From the NCBI GenBank assembly GCA_021781095.1, contig JAJXXM010000099.1, positions 1 through 16,487 of the forward strand: 16,487 bases of DNA, in the 5' to 3' direction. The notes under the pieces were generated by a model, which ran no database searches, was not told the DNA's origin, and saw only the letters and a program-made list of their open reading frames with translations. This document shows, one piece after another, positions 7,642 through 15,144 of the stretch. Within the stretch, counting starts at the first letter, position 1. Every line of letters begins with the position of its first letter. Source of the DNA: a bacterium (GTDB taxonomy: Bacteria; Eremiobacterota; Eremiobacteria; Baltobacterales; Baltobacteraceae). Made by a program: the position numbers and the translations under genes.

Positions 7642-7673
7642 GAATGCCGGATGGAAAACGCGCCCCGGCATTC
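7642..7673. promoter_or_regulatory. 9-bp inverted repeat between divergent genes, possible operator
   Basis: GAATGCCGG (7642-7650) and CCGGCATTC (7665-7673) are perfect inverted copies separated by 14 bases, in the 105-bp gap between the hydrolase operon and the aminotransferase operon. The centre-to-centre spacing (23 bp) is about two DNA turns, which suits a dimeric regulator. No regulator gene is adjacent. An RNA hairpin is an alternative reading. Confidence 0.45.
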
Positions 7674-7718
7674 CCGCATATCGCGGTAAACACACGTGGC
7701 GTTGAAGAGTTCGAGAGT

Positions 7719-8939
7719 ATGAAAGCGAGCGACCGAAGTTACCGGAGCCTCATCGATGCCGAAGAGCACTTTGGAGCCCATAATTACCACCCGCTCGATC
7801 TCGTCGTCGAAGAAGCCGGCGGCTGCTGGTTGACCGATGTCGAAGGGAAGCGCTATCTCGATTGCATCAGCGCCTATTCTGCGGTCAATCAGGGACACTG
7901 TCATCCGCGCATCGTCGCGGCGCTCGTCGAGCAAGCGGGGCGCGTCACGCTGACCTCGCGCGCGATGCGCAACGACCGGTTACCCGTTTTTCTCGAACGC
8001 CTGACCCAACTCTGTGGGTTCGAGATGGCGTTGCCGATGAACACCGGCGTCGAAGCGGTCGAGACCGCGATAAAACTCGCGCGACGCTGGGGATACGACG
8101 TCAAAGGGATCCCGCCCGACCGCGCCGAGATCATCGTGTTCACCAACAATTTCCATGGACGCACCACGACGGTCATTAGTGCGTCGAGCGAGCCGGCGTA
8201 TCGCCGTTCGTTCGGTCCCTATACGCCCGGATTCGTGCTCGTCCCCTACGGCGATGCCGACGCACTCGAACGCTCGATCGGCCCGAATACCTGCGCGATG
8301 CTCATCGAACCGATTCAGGGCGAAGGCGGAGTGATCGTTCCGCCCGAGGGATATCTCAAGCGCGCGTGGGCTATCTGCAAGGAACACGACGTCCTTTTCC
8401 TCGGCGATGAAATTCAAACGGGCTTCGGACGCACCGGGGCGATGATGGCGCTCGATCACGAGGGAATCAAACCCGATATCCTCATCGTCGGGAAAGCCTT
8501 GGGCGGCGGCGTCTATCCCGTATCGGCGATTCTCGCCGACCGCGCGTTGATGTCGCTCTTCCAACCCGGCGATCACGGCAGCACCTTCGGCGGCAATCCC
8601 CTGGGCAGCGCCGTAGCGCTCGCCGCGATGGACGTGATCGTGGAAGAACGGCTGCCCGAACGAGCACGCTATGCCGGAGCGAAATTCATGCAAGGCCTGC
8701 GTGCGCTGAAATCCCCATCGATCCGCGACGTTCGCGGGCGCGGGCTGCTCATCGGCGTCGAATTCGACCGGCCGGCGCGACCGCTTGCGTACCTCTTGCT
8801 CGAGCGCGGCGTCGCCGCAAAGGATACGCACGAACGCGTCTTGCGCATCGCGCCGCCGTTGGTGATTACCGATGCGGAGATCGCGCTCTTTCTCGACCGC
8901 CTGGAGGACGCGCTCGCCGCGTTCGACGCTGCGACGTGA
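7719..8939 (+). CDS. rocD: Class III aminotransferase, ornithine aminotransferase type
   Basis: About 406 residues. A PLP enzyme that, as ornithine transaminase, would convert ornithine and 2-oxoglutarate to glutamate-5-semialdehyde and glutamate. Numbering from ATG 7719: YHPLDLVVEEA, YLDCISAYSAVNQGHCHPRI (about 46-65), NFHGRTTTVISAS (cofactor binding), GDEIQTGFGRTG (Asp230 contacts the PLP nitrogen), IVGKALGGGVYPVSA (Lys259 forms the Schiff base), HGSTFGGNPL, and AKDTHERVLRIAPPLVI near the end. The SAVNQGHCHP and KDTHxxxxRIAPPL blocks are typical of RocD. An ATG at 7644 would add 25 residues unlike the family and lies inside an inverted repeat, so 7719 with GAAGAG nine bases upstream is preferred. 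Its stop overlaps the start of the ligase gene. Confidence 0.88.
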   Translation: MKASDRSYRSLIDAEEHFGAHNYHPLDLVVEEAGGCWLTDVEGKRYLDCISAYSAVNQGHCHPRIVAALVEQAGRVTLTSRAMRNDRLPVFLERLTQLCGFEMALPMNTGVEAVETAIKLARRWGYDVKGIPPDRAEIIVFTNNFHGRTTTVISASSEPAYRRSFGPYTPGFVLVPYGDADALERSIGPNTCAMLIEPIQGEGGVIVPPEGYLKRAWAICKEHDVLFLGDEIQTGFGRTGAMMALDHEGIKPDILIVGKALGGGVYPVSAILADRALMSLFQPGDHGSTFGGNPLGSAVALAAMDVIVEERLPERARYAGAKFMQGLRALKSPSIRDVRGRGLLIGVEFDRPARPLAYLLLERGVAAKDTHERVLRIAPPLVITDAEIALFLDRLEDALAAFDAAT

Positions 8940-10552
8940 CCGATCGGCGCGCGGAGTTCCGCTGGGAGGTTCCGCAGCAGTTTTCCTTTGCCCGCGACGT
9001 CGTCGACGAACTCGCGCGCCGGGATCGCCGCGCGCTGGTCTTTATCGACAACGACCGCAGCCGACGCACTTTTTCATTTAGCGAAATCTCGATCGCCTCG
9101 CAGCGCTACGCACGCGTTTTCGACGATGCCGGTCTCGGGCGCGGCGATCGCGTGCTCGTCGCCCTACCCAAACGCCCGGCATGGATCTTTACGATGCTCG
9201 CACTCGATCGGATCGGCGCGGTGGCGATTCCATGCGCGGAACAATTACGGGCCAAAGATCTTCTCTACCGCGCCAATCATGCGGGCGTCCGCGCGATCGT
9301 CGCCTGCGCGAGCAACCAAAGCGAGGTCGACGAGATTCGTGCCGACGCCGTTACCTGCGAACGCTACTATCTCGGCGAAGCAGAGGGCGAGGGCTGGGAG
9401 CGCCTCGATGCGCTCGCGGATGGGGCGGAACCGTTCGCGGGAATCGATGCGCGAAGCGAGGAGTGGAGTTACATCATCTATACCAGCGGCACGACGAAGG
9501 ATCCCAAAGGCGTCGTCCACGACCGCGCGTATAGTTTTGCAAAACGCATGCAGGCCCGCTACTGGCTCGATTGCACGCCCGACGATGTAGTCTGGAGCAC
9601 TGCGGCGACGGGCTGGGCGAAATCCCTTTGGAACGTTTTGCTCGGGCCGTGGTCTTGCGGTAGTGCGATCGTCATGCACGACGGCGGCTTCGATCCGGCC
9701 GAGCGCCTCGACCTCATCCGCGATCTCGGCGTTACGGTGCTCTGCCAAGCGCCGACGGAGTATCGCCTCGAGGCAAAGCGCGACGATCTCGGATCGCGTT
9801 GGAAATTGCCGCATTTACGTCATTGCGTCAGCGCGGGCGAACCCCTGAACCCCGAGGTGATCGAACGCTGGAACGACGCCTTCGGACTCACGATTTTCGA
9901 TGGCTACGGGCAGACCGAAAACTCGTTACTCGTCGCGAACCTTCCCGGCGACGAAGTACGGATCGGCGCGATGGGGCGCCCCACGCCCGGACACGACGTC
10001 GCGGTCGTCGACGAAGACGGGCGTCCGTGCGCGACCGACGTCGTCGGTGATATCGGATTGCGGGGCGAACCGCCGACGCTCTTCAAGGGCTATCTTCACG
10101 ACGAAGAGCAGACGGCGGCGACCCGTCGCGGTGAATGGTATCTCACCGGCGACCGCGCTCGCATCGATGCCGACGGATATTTTTGGTTCGTCGGGCGCGC
10201 CGACGACGTCATCTCCTCAGGAGCCTATCGCATCGGGCCCTTCGAAGTGGAGAGCGCGCTCCTCGAACACCCCGCCGTAGCGGAGTCGGCGGTCGTCGGA
10301 AGCCCCGATGCGGATCGCGGCAACATCGTAAAAGCATTCGTGGTGTTGCGCCCCGGCTATACCGGAAGCGAGGCGCTCGTGGCGGAGTTACAGGAGCATT
10401 GCAAGCGCGTGACCGCTCCCTACAAATATCCGCGCGAAATTGAATTCGTCACCGACCTCCCGAAGACGCGCTCCGGAAAGATTCGTCGCGTCGAGTTACG
10501 AGAGCGCGAACTCGACCGCAAGGGACGCAGCGCTGCGAGCGGCCGGGTCTAG
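8936..10552 (+). CDS. Acyl-CoA synthetase (AMP-forming), medium-chain/aryl type
   Basis: A 538-residue ANL-superfamily enzyme that activates a carboxylic acid with ATP and joins it to CoA. Motifs in order: P-loop YTSGTTKDPKGVVHD (182-196); GYGQTE (323-328); WYLTGD (401-406); hinge GRADDVI (420-426) followed by GAYRIGPFEVE (429-439); C-terminal PKTRSGKIRR (509-518) with the adenylation lysine Lys515. GAYRIGPFEVE and TGWAKSLWN resemble medium-chain acyl-CoA synthetases (ACSM-like) and aryl-CoA ligases; the substrate cannot be fixed. The start is GTG at 8936; its GTGA overlaps the aminotransferase stop, so the two are translationally coupled. They may act in one amino-acid or amine degradation route that ends in a carboxylic acid. 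Confidence 0.9.
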   Translation: MTDRRAEFRWEVPQQFSFARDVVDELARRDRRALVFIDNDRSRRTFSFSEISIASQRYARVFDDAGLGRGDRVLVALPKRPAWIFTMLALDRIGAVAIPCAEQLRAKDLLYRANHAGVRAIVACASNQSEVDEIRADAVTCERYYLGEAEGEGWERLDALADGAEPFAGIDARSEEWSYIIYTSGTTKDPKGVVHDRAYSFAKRMQARYWLDCTPDDVVWSTAATGWAKSLWNVLLGPWSCGSAIVMHDGGFDPAERLDLIRDLGVTVLCQAPTEYRLEAKRDDLGSRWKLPHLRHCVSAGEPLNPEVIERWNDAFGLTIFDGYGQTENSLLVANLPGDEVRIGAMGRPTPGHDVAVVDEDGRPCATDVVGDIGLRGEPPTLFKGYLHDEEQTAATRRGEWYLTGDRARIDADGYFWFVGRADDVISSGAYRIGPFEVESALLEHPAVAESAVVGSPDADRGNIVKAFVVLRPGYTGSEALVAELQEHCKRVTAPYKYPREIEFVTDLPKTRSGKIRRVELRERELDRKGRSAASGRV

Positions 10553-10559
10553 GCCCGGC
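10542..10559. terminator. Compact hairpin between convergent genes
   Basis: GCCGGG (10542-10547) and CCCGGC (10554-10559) flank a six-base loop that contains the ligase TAG stop. The convergent PsiE-type gene ends at 10561. Only TT follows on the plus strand, so efficiency is uncertain, but the position suggests a shared terminator. Confidence 0.45.
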
Positions 10560-10560
10560 T

Positions 10561-11082
10561 TCACTCCTTCGGCAATCGTGCCGACCTCGGGTGCCGTTGC
10601 AAGACGACGATCGCTACGACGAACAGCACGCAGACGAGCGAGAGCACCAACAAATCGACGCTGCTCTTCGAAATCCACGTCAGCCCTTTGGGTGCGGCGG
10701 GATGGATCTCTTGAATGGTGATGACCAACACGCGGCGGACCGTCGCGATGATCGCGATCAGTAAAAATGGAATCGCCGACAGGCCTCGTCCGCGTATCGA
10801 AATGACCACCGTGTAGGTGATCTCGGAGATCATCAAGATGAGGAGAATGAGATCGATGAAGTGTGCGGTGGTCGCGATGAGCGAATCGCCGGCGACGGTA
10901 AAGAGGGAGATCGCCTCGCGAACGCCGTGAATCGCCAAGGCGACGGCCGCGACGAACAGCAGCAACCCGACGAACGCGAACATGATCCGTTCGCCCAGCG
11001 CCAGCACTGCGGCGAAGCGGTCGAACGTCCCGACGCGTCCGCCGTGTTCGAGTACTTCGCGTTCTTCGGGTTGCTGTTCCAT
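10561..11082 (-). CDS. PsiE-family inner-membrane protein
   Basis: A 173-residue protein with four predicted membrane helices: about 35-55 (FAFVGLLLFVAAVALAIHGV), 70-90 (TAHFIDLILLILMISEITYT), 100-125 (LSAIPFLLIAIIATVRRVLVIT) and 140-163 (VDLLVLSLVCVLFVVAIVVL). The spacing and the D-x-I-L-L-x-L-M-x-x-E-I-x-Y-T and RRVLVIT segments fit the phosphate-starvation-inducible PsiE family (PF06146), whose biochemical role is unknown. The start is ATG at 11082, only 10 bp after the M61 peptidase stop, so the two are very likely co-transcribed. No Pho box was recognised. Confidence 0.82.
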   Translation of the reverse strand: MEQQPEEREVLEHGGRVGTFDRFAAVLALGERIMFAFVGLLLFVAAVALAIHGVREAISLFTVAGDSLIATTAHFIDLILLILMISEITYTVVISIRGRGLSAIPFLLIAIIATVRRVLVITIQEIHPAAPKGLTWISKSSVDLLVLSLVCVLFVVAIVVLQRHPRSARLPKE

Positions 11083-11092
11083 CGCTACACCC

Positions 11093-12952
11093 CTACTTCG
11101 TGTAGGGTTTGACGACCTGCGAGAGGCGATCCGGCACGCCCTTTATGCGCACCAGGTGCGGATAGCGAAGGCCGCCCGTGTAGTGAATTTGGACCGAACG
11201 ATAGACGTCGCTATGTTCGACGAGGAGGTCGATCGGCGCTTTGCTCTTCGCGGCCTCGGCGATCGCCTGCGCGAGCACCGCGGAGGAGTAGCCGCGGCCA
11301 TCGACGGCGACGATCGTGGTATCGATACCCAACGACGCTACCGCCGCCGGCGAGCCGAAGCGCACGTCGCCGATACGCCCGTGATTGACCGCGAGTCCGA
11401 TCGAATACCAAAAGTTGTTTTTCGGCACCCAGATGGTCGGTTTTGCGGTATAGACGAGCTTCCAGCCGTCGGGTGTAAACCCGTTCGCCGGATGCGGAGC
11501 GATGTCGTCGATCCACTTATGGAAGAACGCCGTCCAGTCGTACGGTAGCACCTTATCGAGCCCGGCGATGATGTCTTTCCGCGTGTAGGGAACGACGATC
11601 GGCCCGGTGGTCTTTCCGCCGAAGAACTCGCGCGCGAAGGTATCGAGCGATTTCTTATCGTGCGTTTTCGCGCGGATGATGCTGTCGGCGCGGAGCCACA
11701 TGAGCGCGCCTTCGACGTAGAAATCAACGCTGCGACGCTGTGCGTTATAGCCGTACGGCGCGGCATAGAGAAACGGTGCGGAGGTAGCGGTATCGCCGAG
11801 GGTTCTCCACAAACGCCCGGGCTCGTTATCGTAGTACGCGTACATCGCTGCGACCTGATTGGGCCACTGTTTTGCCGGGCGAATGCCGTCGCGGAACGAC
11901 ATGACGTCGCCGTAGTATTGGGTCATGCCCTCGTAGACCCACAACAGCGAGTCGTTATACGGGATTTGCAGATTATCGGGATAGAGCCCCGCAGGCATGC
12001 GGTACTTGCCGTCCCACGAATGGTTGAATTCGTGCGAGAGCAGGTCTCCGCCGCGTACGAAATCCTTGTGATTGAGAAAATAGGATCCGGTTTCTCCGTC
12101 GTCGCTCGACTCGTGATGCTCGATCCCCTCGCCGGGCATCTGGTCGGAGAGCGTCAACAAGAAGTTGTAATTGCGCCAGTGGCGGGCACCGTACATCGCC
12201 ATCATCTCGCGAACGAGTTTGGCGTAATGCGGTTCGCCGATTTTTGCGGAGTTCGCTTCGTGCTGCGTATCGGCAAAGACGTTGAGATAGGCGCTCGCGG
12301 TTCCCTGGTGCCAAATACGCTTCCGGTAGACGTGCGTTCCCGCGTCGAGCGGCGAATCGATGAGGTGTTCGAGCGATACTTCGTCGAACGTCACGGTGTC
12401 GCCCGAGCGTTGCGCGCCGGTCAGCGCGGTGGCGAATTTCCATGCCGGCCCGGGAAGCACGATCGACGGCTTGAAAAACGTATCCTGAATCGTTCCGGTC
12501 GACGGGTAGAGCAAATTCTGGTTCCACGTCGTTACGAATAGATTGTGCGTCGCCAAGCGCGAGGACGAGTAATGGCCGAACGTCGCGCCGAGATACGTGA
12601 AACGCACGTCGACGGAATCGGCACCCGCCGGCACGTCGAACGTGAATGCGAACATGTCGAGCGGATCGCGGCGCCAAGCGATGCGCTTGCCGTCGGCGGT
12701 AATAACCAACGAGGCGACGTTCGCGATCGGGCCGACCGGCTGATGTTCGCCGGGAATCCATTTGGGATAATAGAGCGTCATCGGCCCCGGGGCCGCGGGA
12801 ATAATTTCGTGGGTGAACACGATGTTCTGCGTCGGCGCTTGCCGCGCATCGAGTTGGAGCTGGATCGGTTGCGTCGCGGCCGACGAGGATGCAACGGCAA
12901 ACGAACACAGCAACACGGAGAGGCCGAGGCCTCGAATCAGAAAAGTGCGCAT
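11093..12952 (-). CDS. M61-family (glycyl aminopeptidase-like) zinc metallopeptidase, secreted
   Basis: A 619-residue exported protease. Signal peptide: MRTFLIRGLGLSVLLCSFAVASSSAA. Residues 28-200 form the N-terminal beta domain of the family. The catalytic region has GGDLLSHEFNHSW (301-313) with the zinc site HEFNH (His307, Glu308, His311) and the third ligand Glu341 in LLWVYEGMTQYYGDV. FYVEGALMWLRAD (411-423) follows. A PDZ-like domain (about 515-595; SIGLAVNHGRIGDV, SPAAVASLGIDTTIVAVDG) closes the protein. This domain order is the M61 norm and the length is typical. It probably trims peptides in the periplasm or outside the cell. The start is ATG at 12952. The second repeat element begins about 36 bp upstream, inside the gap to the preceding methyltransferase gene. 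Confidence 0.93.
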   Translation of the reverse strand: MRTFLIRGLGLSVLLCSFAVASSSAATQPIQLQLDARQAPTQNIVFTHEIIPAAPGPMTLYYPKWIPGEHQPVGPIANVASLVITADGKRIAWRRDPLDMFAFTFDVPAGADSVDVRFTYLGATFGHYSSSRLATHNLFVTTWNQNLLYPSTGTIQDTFFKPSIVLPGPAWKFATALTGAQRSGDTVTFDEVSLEHLIDSPLDAGTHVYRKRIWHQGTASAYLNVFADTQHEANSAKIGEPHYAKLVREMMAMYGARHWRNYNFLLTLSDQMPGEGIEHHESSDDGETGSYFLNHKDFVRGGDLLSHEFNHSWDGKYRMPAGLYPDNLQIPYNDSLLWVYEGMTQYYGDVMSFRDGIRPAKQWPNQVAAMYAYYDNEPGRLWRTLGDTATSAPFLYAAPYGYNAQRRSVDFYVEGALMWLRADSIIRAKTHDKKSLDTFAREFFGGKTTGPIVVPYTRKDIIAGLDKVLPYDWTAFFHKWIDDIAPHPANGFTPDGWKLVYTAKPTIWVPKNNFWYSIGLAVNHGRIGDVRFGSPAAVASLGIDTTIVAVDGRGYSSAVLAQAIAEAAKSKAPIDLLVEHSDVYRSVQIHYTGGLRYPHLVRIKGVPDRLSQVVKPYTK

Positions 12953-12987
12953 TCGAACGCGGTACGCGCTCGGTAGGCGGCTCCCTG

Positions 12988-12991
12988 CTAG
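12988..12991. repeat. CTAG flank, left target-site duplication of copy 2
   Basis: CTAG directly abuts the left terminal repeat. An identical CTAG sits at 13165-13168 on the right side, so this copy has a perfect 4-bp duplication. Confidence 0.65.
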
Positions 12992-13164
12992 GAGCCTGTA
13001 GGAGTATTGCCCACGCGTTCAACCATGGGCCTACGGGTGCGGCCATTGTGGCCGATTTTGTCGTCGCTCGTCGCTAAAATGACGCTGTTATTCCGCGCTC
13101 CTCGCTCCTCGAACTCGGCCAAAATGGCTCGCATTGAACGCACGGGCAATACTCCTACAGGCTC
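12992..13164 (-). mobile_element. MITE-like palindromic element, copy 2 (inverted)
   Basis: A 173-bp element, the reverse complement of copy 1. By hand alignment the two differ at about eight substitutions and one indel, roughly 95% identity. Ends: GAGCCTGTAGGAGTATTGCC at the left and GGCAATACTCCTACAGGCTC at the right, fully complementary over 20 bases. The C/G pair of copy 1 is A/T here in both arms. It sits between the methyltransferase and the M61 peptidase. No protein is encoded. With perfect CTAG flanks it looks the more intact copy. Confidence 0.85.
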
Positions 13165-13752
13165 CTAGAGGCTCGCGCGAAGAACGAAGTGGTAGGGAAA
13201 CTCCGGCGCATCGATCGTCTCGACGCGCGTGAATCCCCGTGATTGCAAGCGTGCGATCGCTTCGTCGCGCGTGTGCGCGTGCTCGCGCGGGGGGCCGACC
13301 GGGCGCTCGATGGCGCCCTCCCAATCGATGACGAGCATCCATCCCTCCGGAGAGAGTGCGGCACGCACGGGATTGAGATCGAGATCGCTCATTTCATGAA
13401 GCACGTTCAGCAACAGTATGCGGTCGGCGGGCGGGCCGGCCGGCGTGTCGCCCGTGACGACGTTGTCGTACTTCCCTTCGAGGCATCGCTCGGCGATGAT
13501 CCGCACGAAGCCCGGCTGGGTATCGACGGCGACCACGAACGCATCGGGGTGCGCCTTGGCGATGGCAAAGGTGTACCGGCCGGTTCCGGCGCCGAGATCG
13601 ATAACGCGCCCTTCCGTGGGCACCTCGAGCCGCGAAACGATCGCCGCGGCAGGCATATACGCCTCCCGGGCCGGGTCGTCGAGCCGTGCCGCGCGCTCCG
13701 GGGAGAAAAGTTCGGGCTGCCGCGCTCCGGTACGATCCTGAATCTCGCTCAT
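13165..13752 (-). CDS. Class I SAM-dependent methyltransferase
   Basis: A 195-residue soluble enzyme. The SAM-binding motif I is RVIDLGAGTGRYTFAIA (49-65), with acidic loop Asp77 in VVAVDTQP, a motif-IV-like LLLNVLHEMSDL (113-124), and a post-motif strand GWMLVIDWE (137-145). It resembles small UbiE/Methyltransf_11-type enzymes (DILLLNVLHEM pattern). The substrate is unknown. The start is ATG at 13752. The TAG stop is part of the CTAG flank of the adjacent repeat element. It lies 92 bp downstream of degV on the same strand. Confidence 0.85.
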   Translation of the reverse strand: MSEIQDRTGARQPELFSPERAARLDDPAREAYMPAAAIVSRLEVPTEGRVIDLGAGTGRYTFAIAKAHPDAFVVAVDTQPGFVRIIAERCLEGKYDNVVTGDTPAGPPADRILLLNVLHEMSDLDLNPVRAALSPEGWMLVIDWEGAIERPVGPPREHAHTRDEAIARLQSRGFTRVETIDAPEFPYHFVLRASL

Positions 13753-13844
13753 CGCCCCGGGATTCGGCGCGAGAGGCGTCCGCTCCGTTTGCGACCCGGC
13801 GCAAGCATCGGCGCACCCCCGCAGGGAGCACTCGCGAGCTCGGT

Positions 13845-14693
13845 TTAGATCCCGGTGACCGAGAAGATCGCGATCGCCCCGGGCCCGACGTTGACGGCGA
13901 CCGATGGCCCGACTTCGTGGACGATGAAGGTTTTCGGCGGGAGCGCGAGCTTCTCGTGCAGCGCCTGCGCCATCTCATCGGCGAGTGCGGGTGCGTGGGT
14001 ATGACCGATGGCAAAGCGTGTCGCCGCGACGTCGGTAACGTGCCGTGTGGCGATATCGATGATGAGTTCCTTCGCTTTATCGAAGGTGCGCGTCTGTCCG
14101 GCGGTCTCGACGACGCCGTCGCGCACTTGCAGGATGGGGTTGACTTTCAGCACCGTTCCCAACGCGACGATCGCCTTGTTGAGGCGCCCGCTCCGCCCGA
14201 GAAATTCCAGCGTCGGCATGATTTGGTAGCCGTTCTGCGTGCTCTTTCCGCGCTCGAGCGCGGCGACGATATCCTTTGCGCTCGCACCTTTTTTCGCCAT
14301 CTCGCCGGCGACGTATGCGAGCAGCAGCAACCCGCCCGAGAGCGTCCCGCTGTCGATGACGTGCACTTTCCCGGCGAAGCGCGACGCCGCCGCCAACGCA
14401 TTTTCGTAGGTTTTCGAGAGTTTGCTCGACACGATCGGAACGACGCACTCATCGCCCTTGTCGACGTGTTTGGAGAAAATCGCCGTGAAGCCCGCGGCGT
14501 CGAGCGGCTCGCTGCTCGGCAGGTCTTTCGCCGCAGCCATGCGTGCGTAGAAACTCGCGCGCGTGATGTCGATGCCGTCGCGGAGGCGCTCGCCGTCGAT
14601 ATGGATCCAGAGCGGCGCCACCTCCACGCCGAACTCCCTGGCCTGCTCGGCCGAGATATCGGCTGCGCTGTCGGTAATAATTGCTGTAGCCAT
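13845..14693 (-). CDS. DegV-family fatty-acid-binding protein
   Basis: A 282-residue DegV family protein. Members bind a fatty acid, and in Firmicutes they (FakB) present it to the kinase FakA. Features: N-terminal IITDSAADIS (5-14), PLWIHIDG (27-34), the lipid-pocket serine pair in LPSSEP, SSKLSKTYENALAAA, LEFLGRSGRLNKA, and the C-terminal NVGPGAIAIF. The usual T-H-x-G-P-G end is here V-N-V-G-P-G, and the usual P-x-T-S-Q-P pocket reads P-S-S-E-P, so ligand contacts may differ. No FakA-type kinase is in the window. The start is ATG at 14693 with AGGAG (14702-14706, minus strand) eight bases away. Confidence 0.92.
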   Translation of the reverse strand: MATAIITDSAADISAEQAREFGVEVAPLWIHIDGERLRDGIDITRASFYARMAAAKDLPSSEPLDAAGFTAIFSKHVDKGDECVVPIVSSKLSKTYENALAAASRFAGKVHVIDSGTLSGGLLLLAYVAGEMAKKGASAKDIVAALERGKSTQNGYQIMPTLEFLGRSGRLNKAIVALGTVLKVNPILQVRDGVVETAGQTRTFDKAKELIIDIATRHVTDVAATRFAIGHTHAPALADEMAQALHEKLALPPKTFIVHEVGPSVAVNVGPGAIAIFSVTGI

Positions 14694-14833
14694 AGATGGC
14701 GCTCCTCACGCCGCGCCCGCTCGTTTCGCTCGTGCGGCTCGCCACTCTTGCAGTACACGGAGTGATGCGCCCGAGACGAATCGGCCGTACCGAGGAAGCC
14801 TTCCGGCAATCGGCGTACGCTATGCTCCCCACC

Positions 14834-15106
14834 ATGGATGCAGAGCCGAGCCCTCGCGAGATCATGACCGCCGTCCTCGACCTCCACGGGGCGGTCGTCG
14901 CCGGCTTCGCCATGGTCGAGAGCCGACTCGGGCGCGTCGAACTCCGGCTCGACCGCGTCGAGGCCCGACTCGACCGCGTCGAGGCCCGGCTCGATGGCGT
15001 CGAGGGCCGCCTGACCTCGATCTCCGGCGAGGTCGCCGGGCTGCAGCGCTGGCGCATCGGCGTCGATAGCCGCCTCGAGCGCCTCGAGCGAGCCTACCTC
15101 AGCTAA
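14834..15106 (+). CDS. Short coiled-coil protein with 21-bp heptad repeats
   Basis: About 90 residues. After MDAEPSPREIMTAVLDLHG, the protein is a continuous predicted coiled coil made of heptads of the form L-x-R-V-E-x-R, repeated about four times (LGRVELR, LDRVEAR, LDRVEAR, LDGVEGR), and it ends RLERLERAYLS. No catalytic motif is present; a structural or oligomerisation role is plausible. An upstream ATG at 14696 would put the start 2 bp from degV and add unconvincing sequence. A TATGCT at 14821-14826 resembles a -10 box and would give a nearly leaderless transcript from 14834. No Shine-Dalgarno is visible, so the start is uncertain. Confidence 0.65.
   Translation: MDAEPSPREIMTAVLDLHGAVVAGFAMVESRLGRVELRLDRVEARLDRVEARLDGVEGRLTSISGEVAGLQRWRIGVDSRLERLERAYLS
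14927..15010 (+). repeat. Four tandem 21-bp repeats inside the coiled-coil gene
   Basis: Units at 14927-14947, 14948-14968, 14969-14989 and 14990-15010. The middle two are identical over 20 bases (CTCGACCGCGTCGAGGCCCG); the outer ones have diverged. Each unit encodes one heptad in frame, so slippage would add or remove whole heptads without a frameshift. Confidence 0.85.
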
Positions 15107-15121
15107 GCACGAGGCTCCCCA

Positions 15122-15142
15122 GAGGGTGCCGCGACCACCCTC
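15122..15142 (+). terminator. Stem-loop after the coiled-coil gene
   Basis: GAGGGTG (15122-15128) pairs perfectly with CACCCTC (15136-15142) around a seven-base loop, 15 bases after the coiled-coil stop. Only a short T-poor tail follows, and the infC -35 box starts three bases later. It probably ends the upstream transcript. Confidence 0.45.
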
Positions 15143-15144
15143 GC

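Noticed and set aside
7644..7718. Upstream ATG extension of the aminotransferase
   Set aside because: No Shine-Dalgarno, residues unlike the family, and the ATG lies in an inverted repeat; ATG 7719 fits better.
12889..13077. Small frames crossing the second repeat element
   Set aside because: They arise from the palindromic repeat, recur in the first copy in similar form, and have no ribosome site. Not treated as genes.
14696..14833. Upstream start for the coiled-coil gene
   Set aside because: It would begin two bases from the divergent degV start and fill the promoter region of both genes.
14927..15010. Tandem repeats considered as a CRISPR array
   Set aside because: The units are directly adjacent without spacers, 21 bp long, in frame and heptad-encoding.
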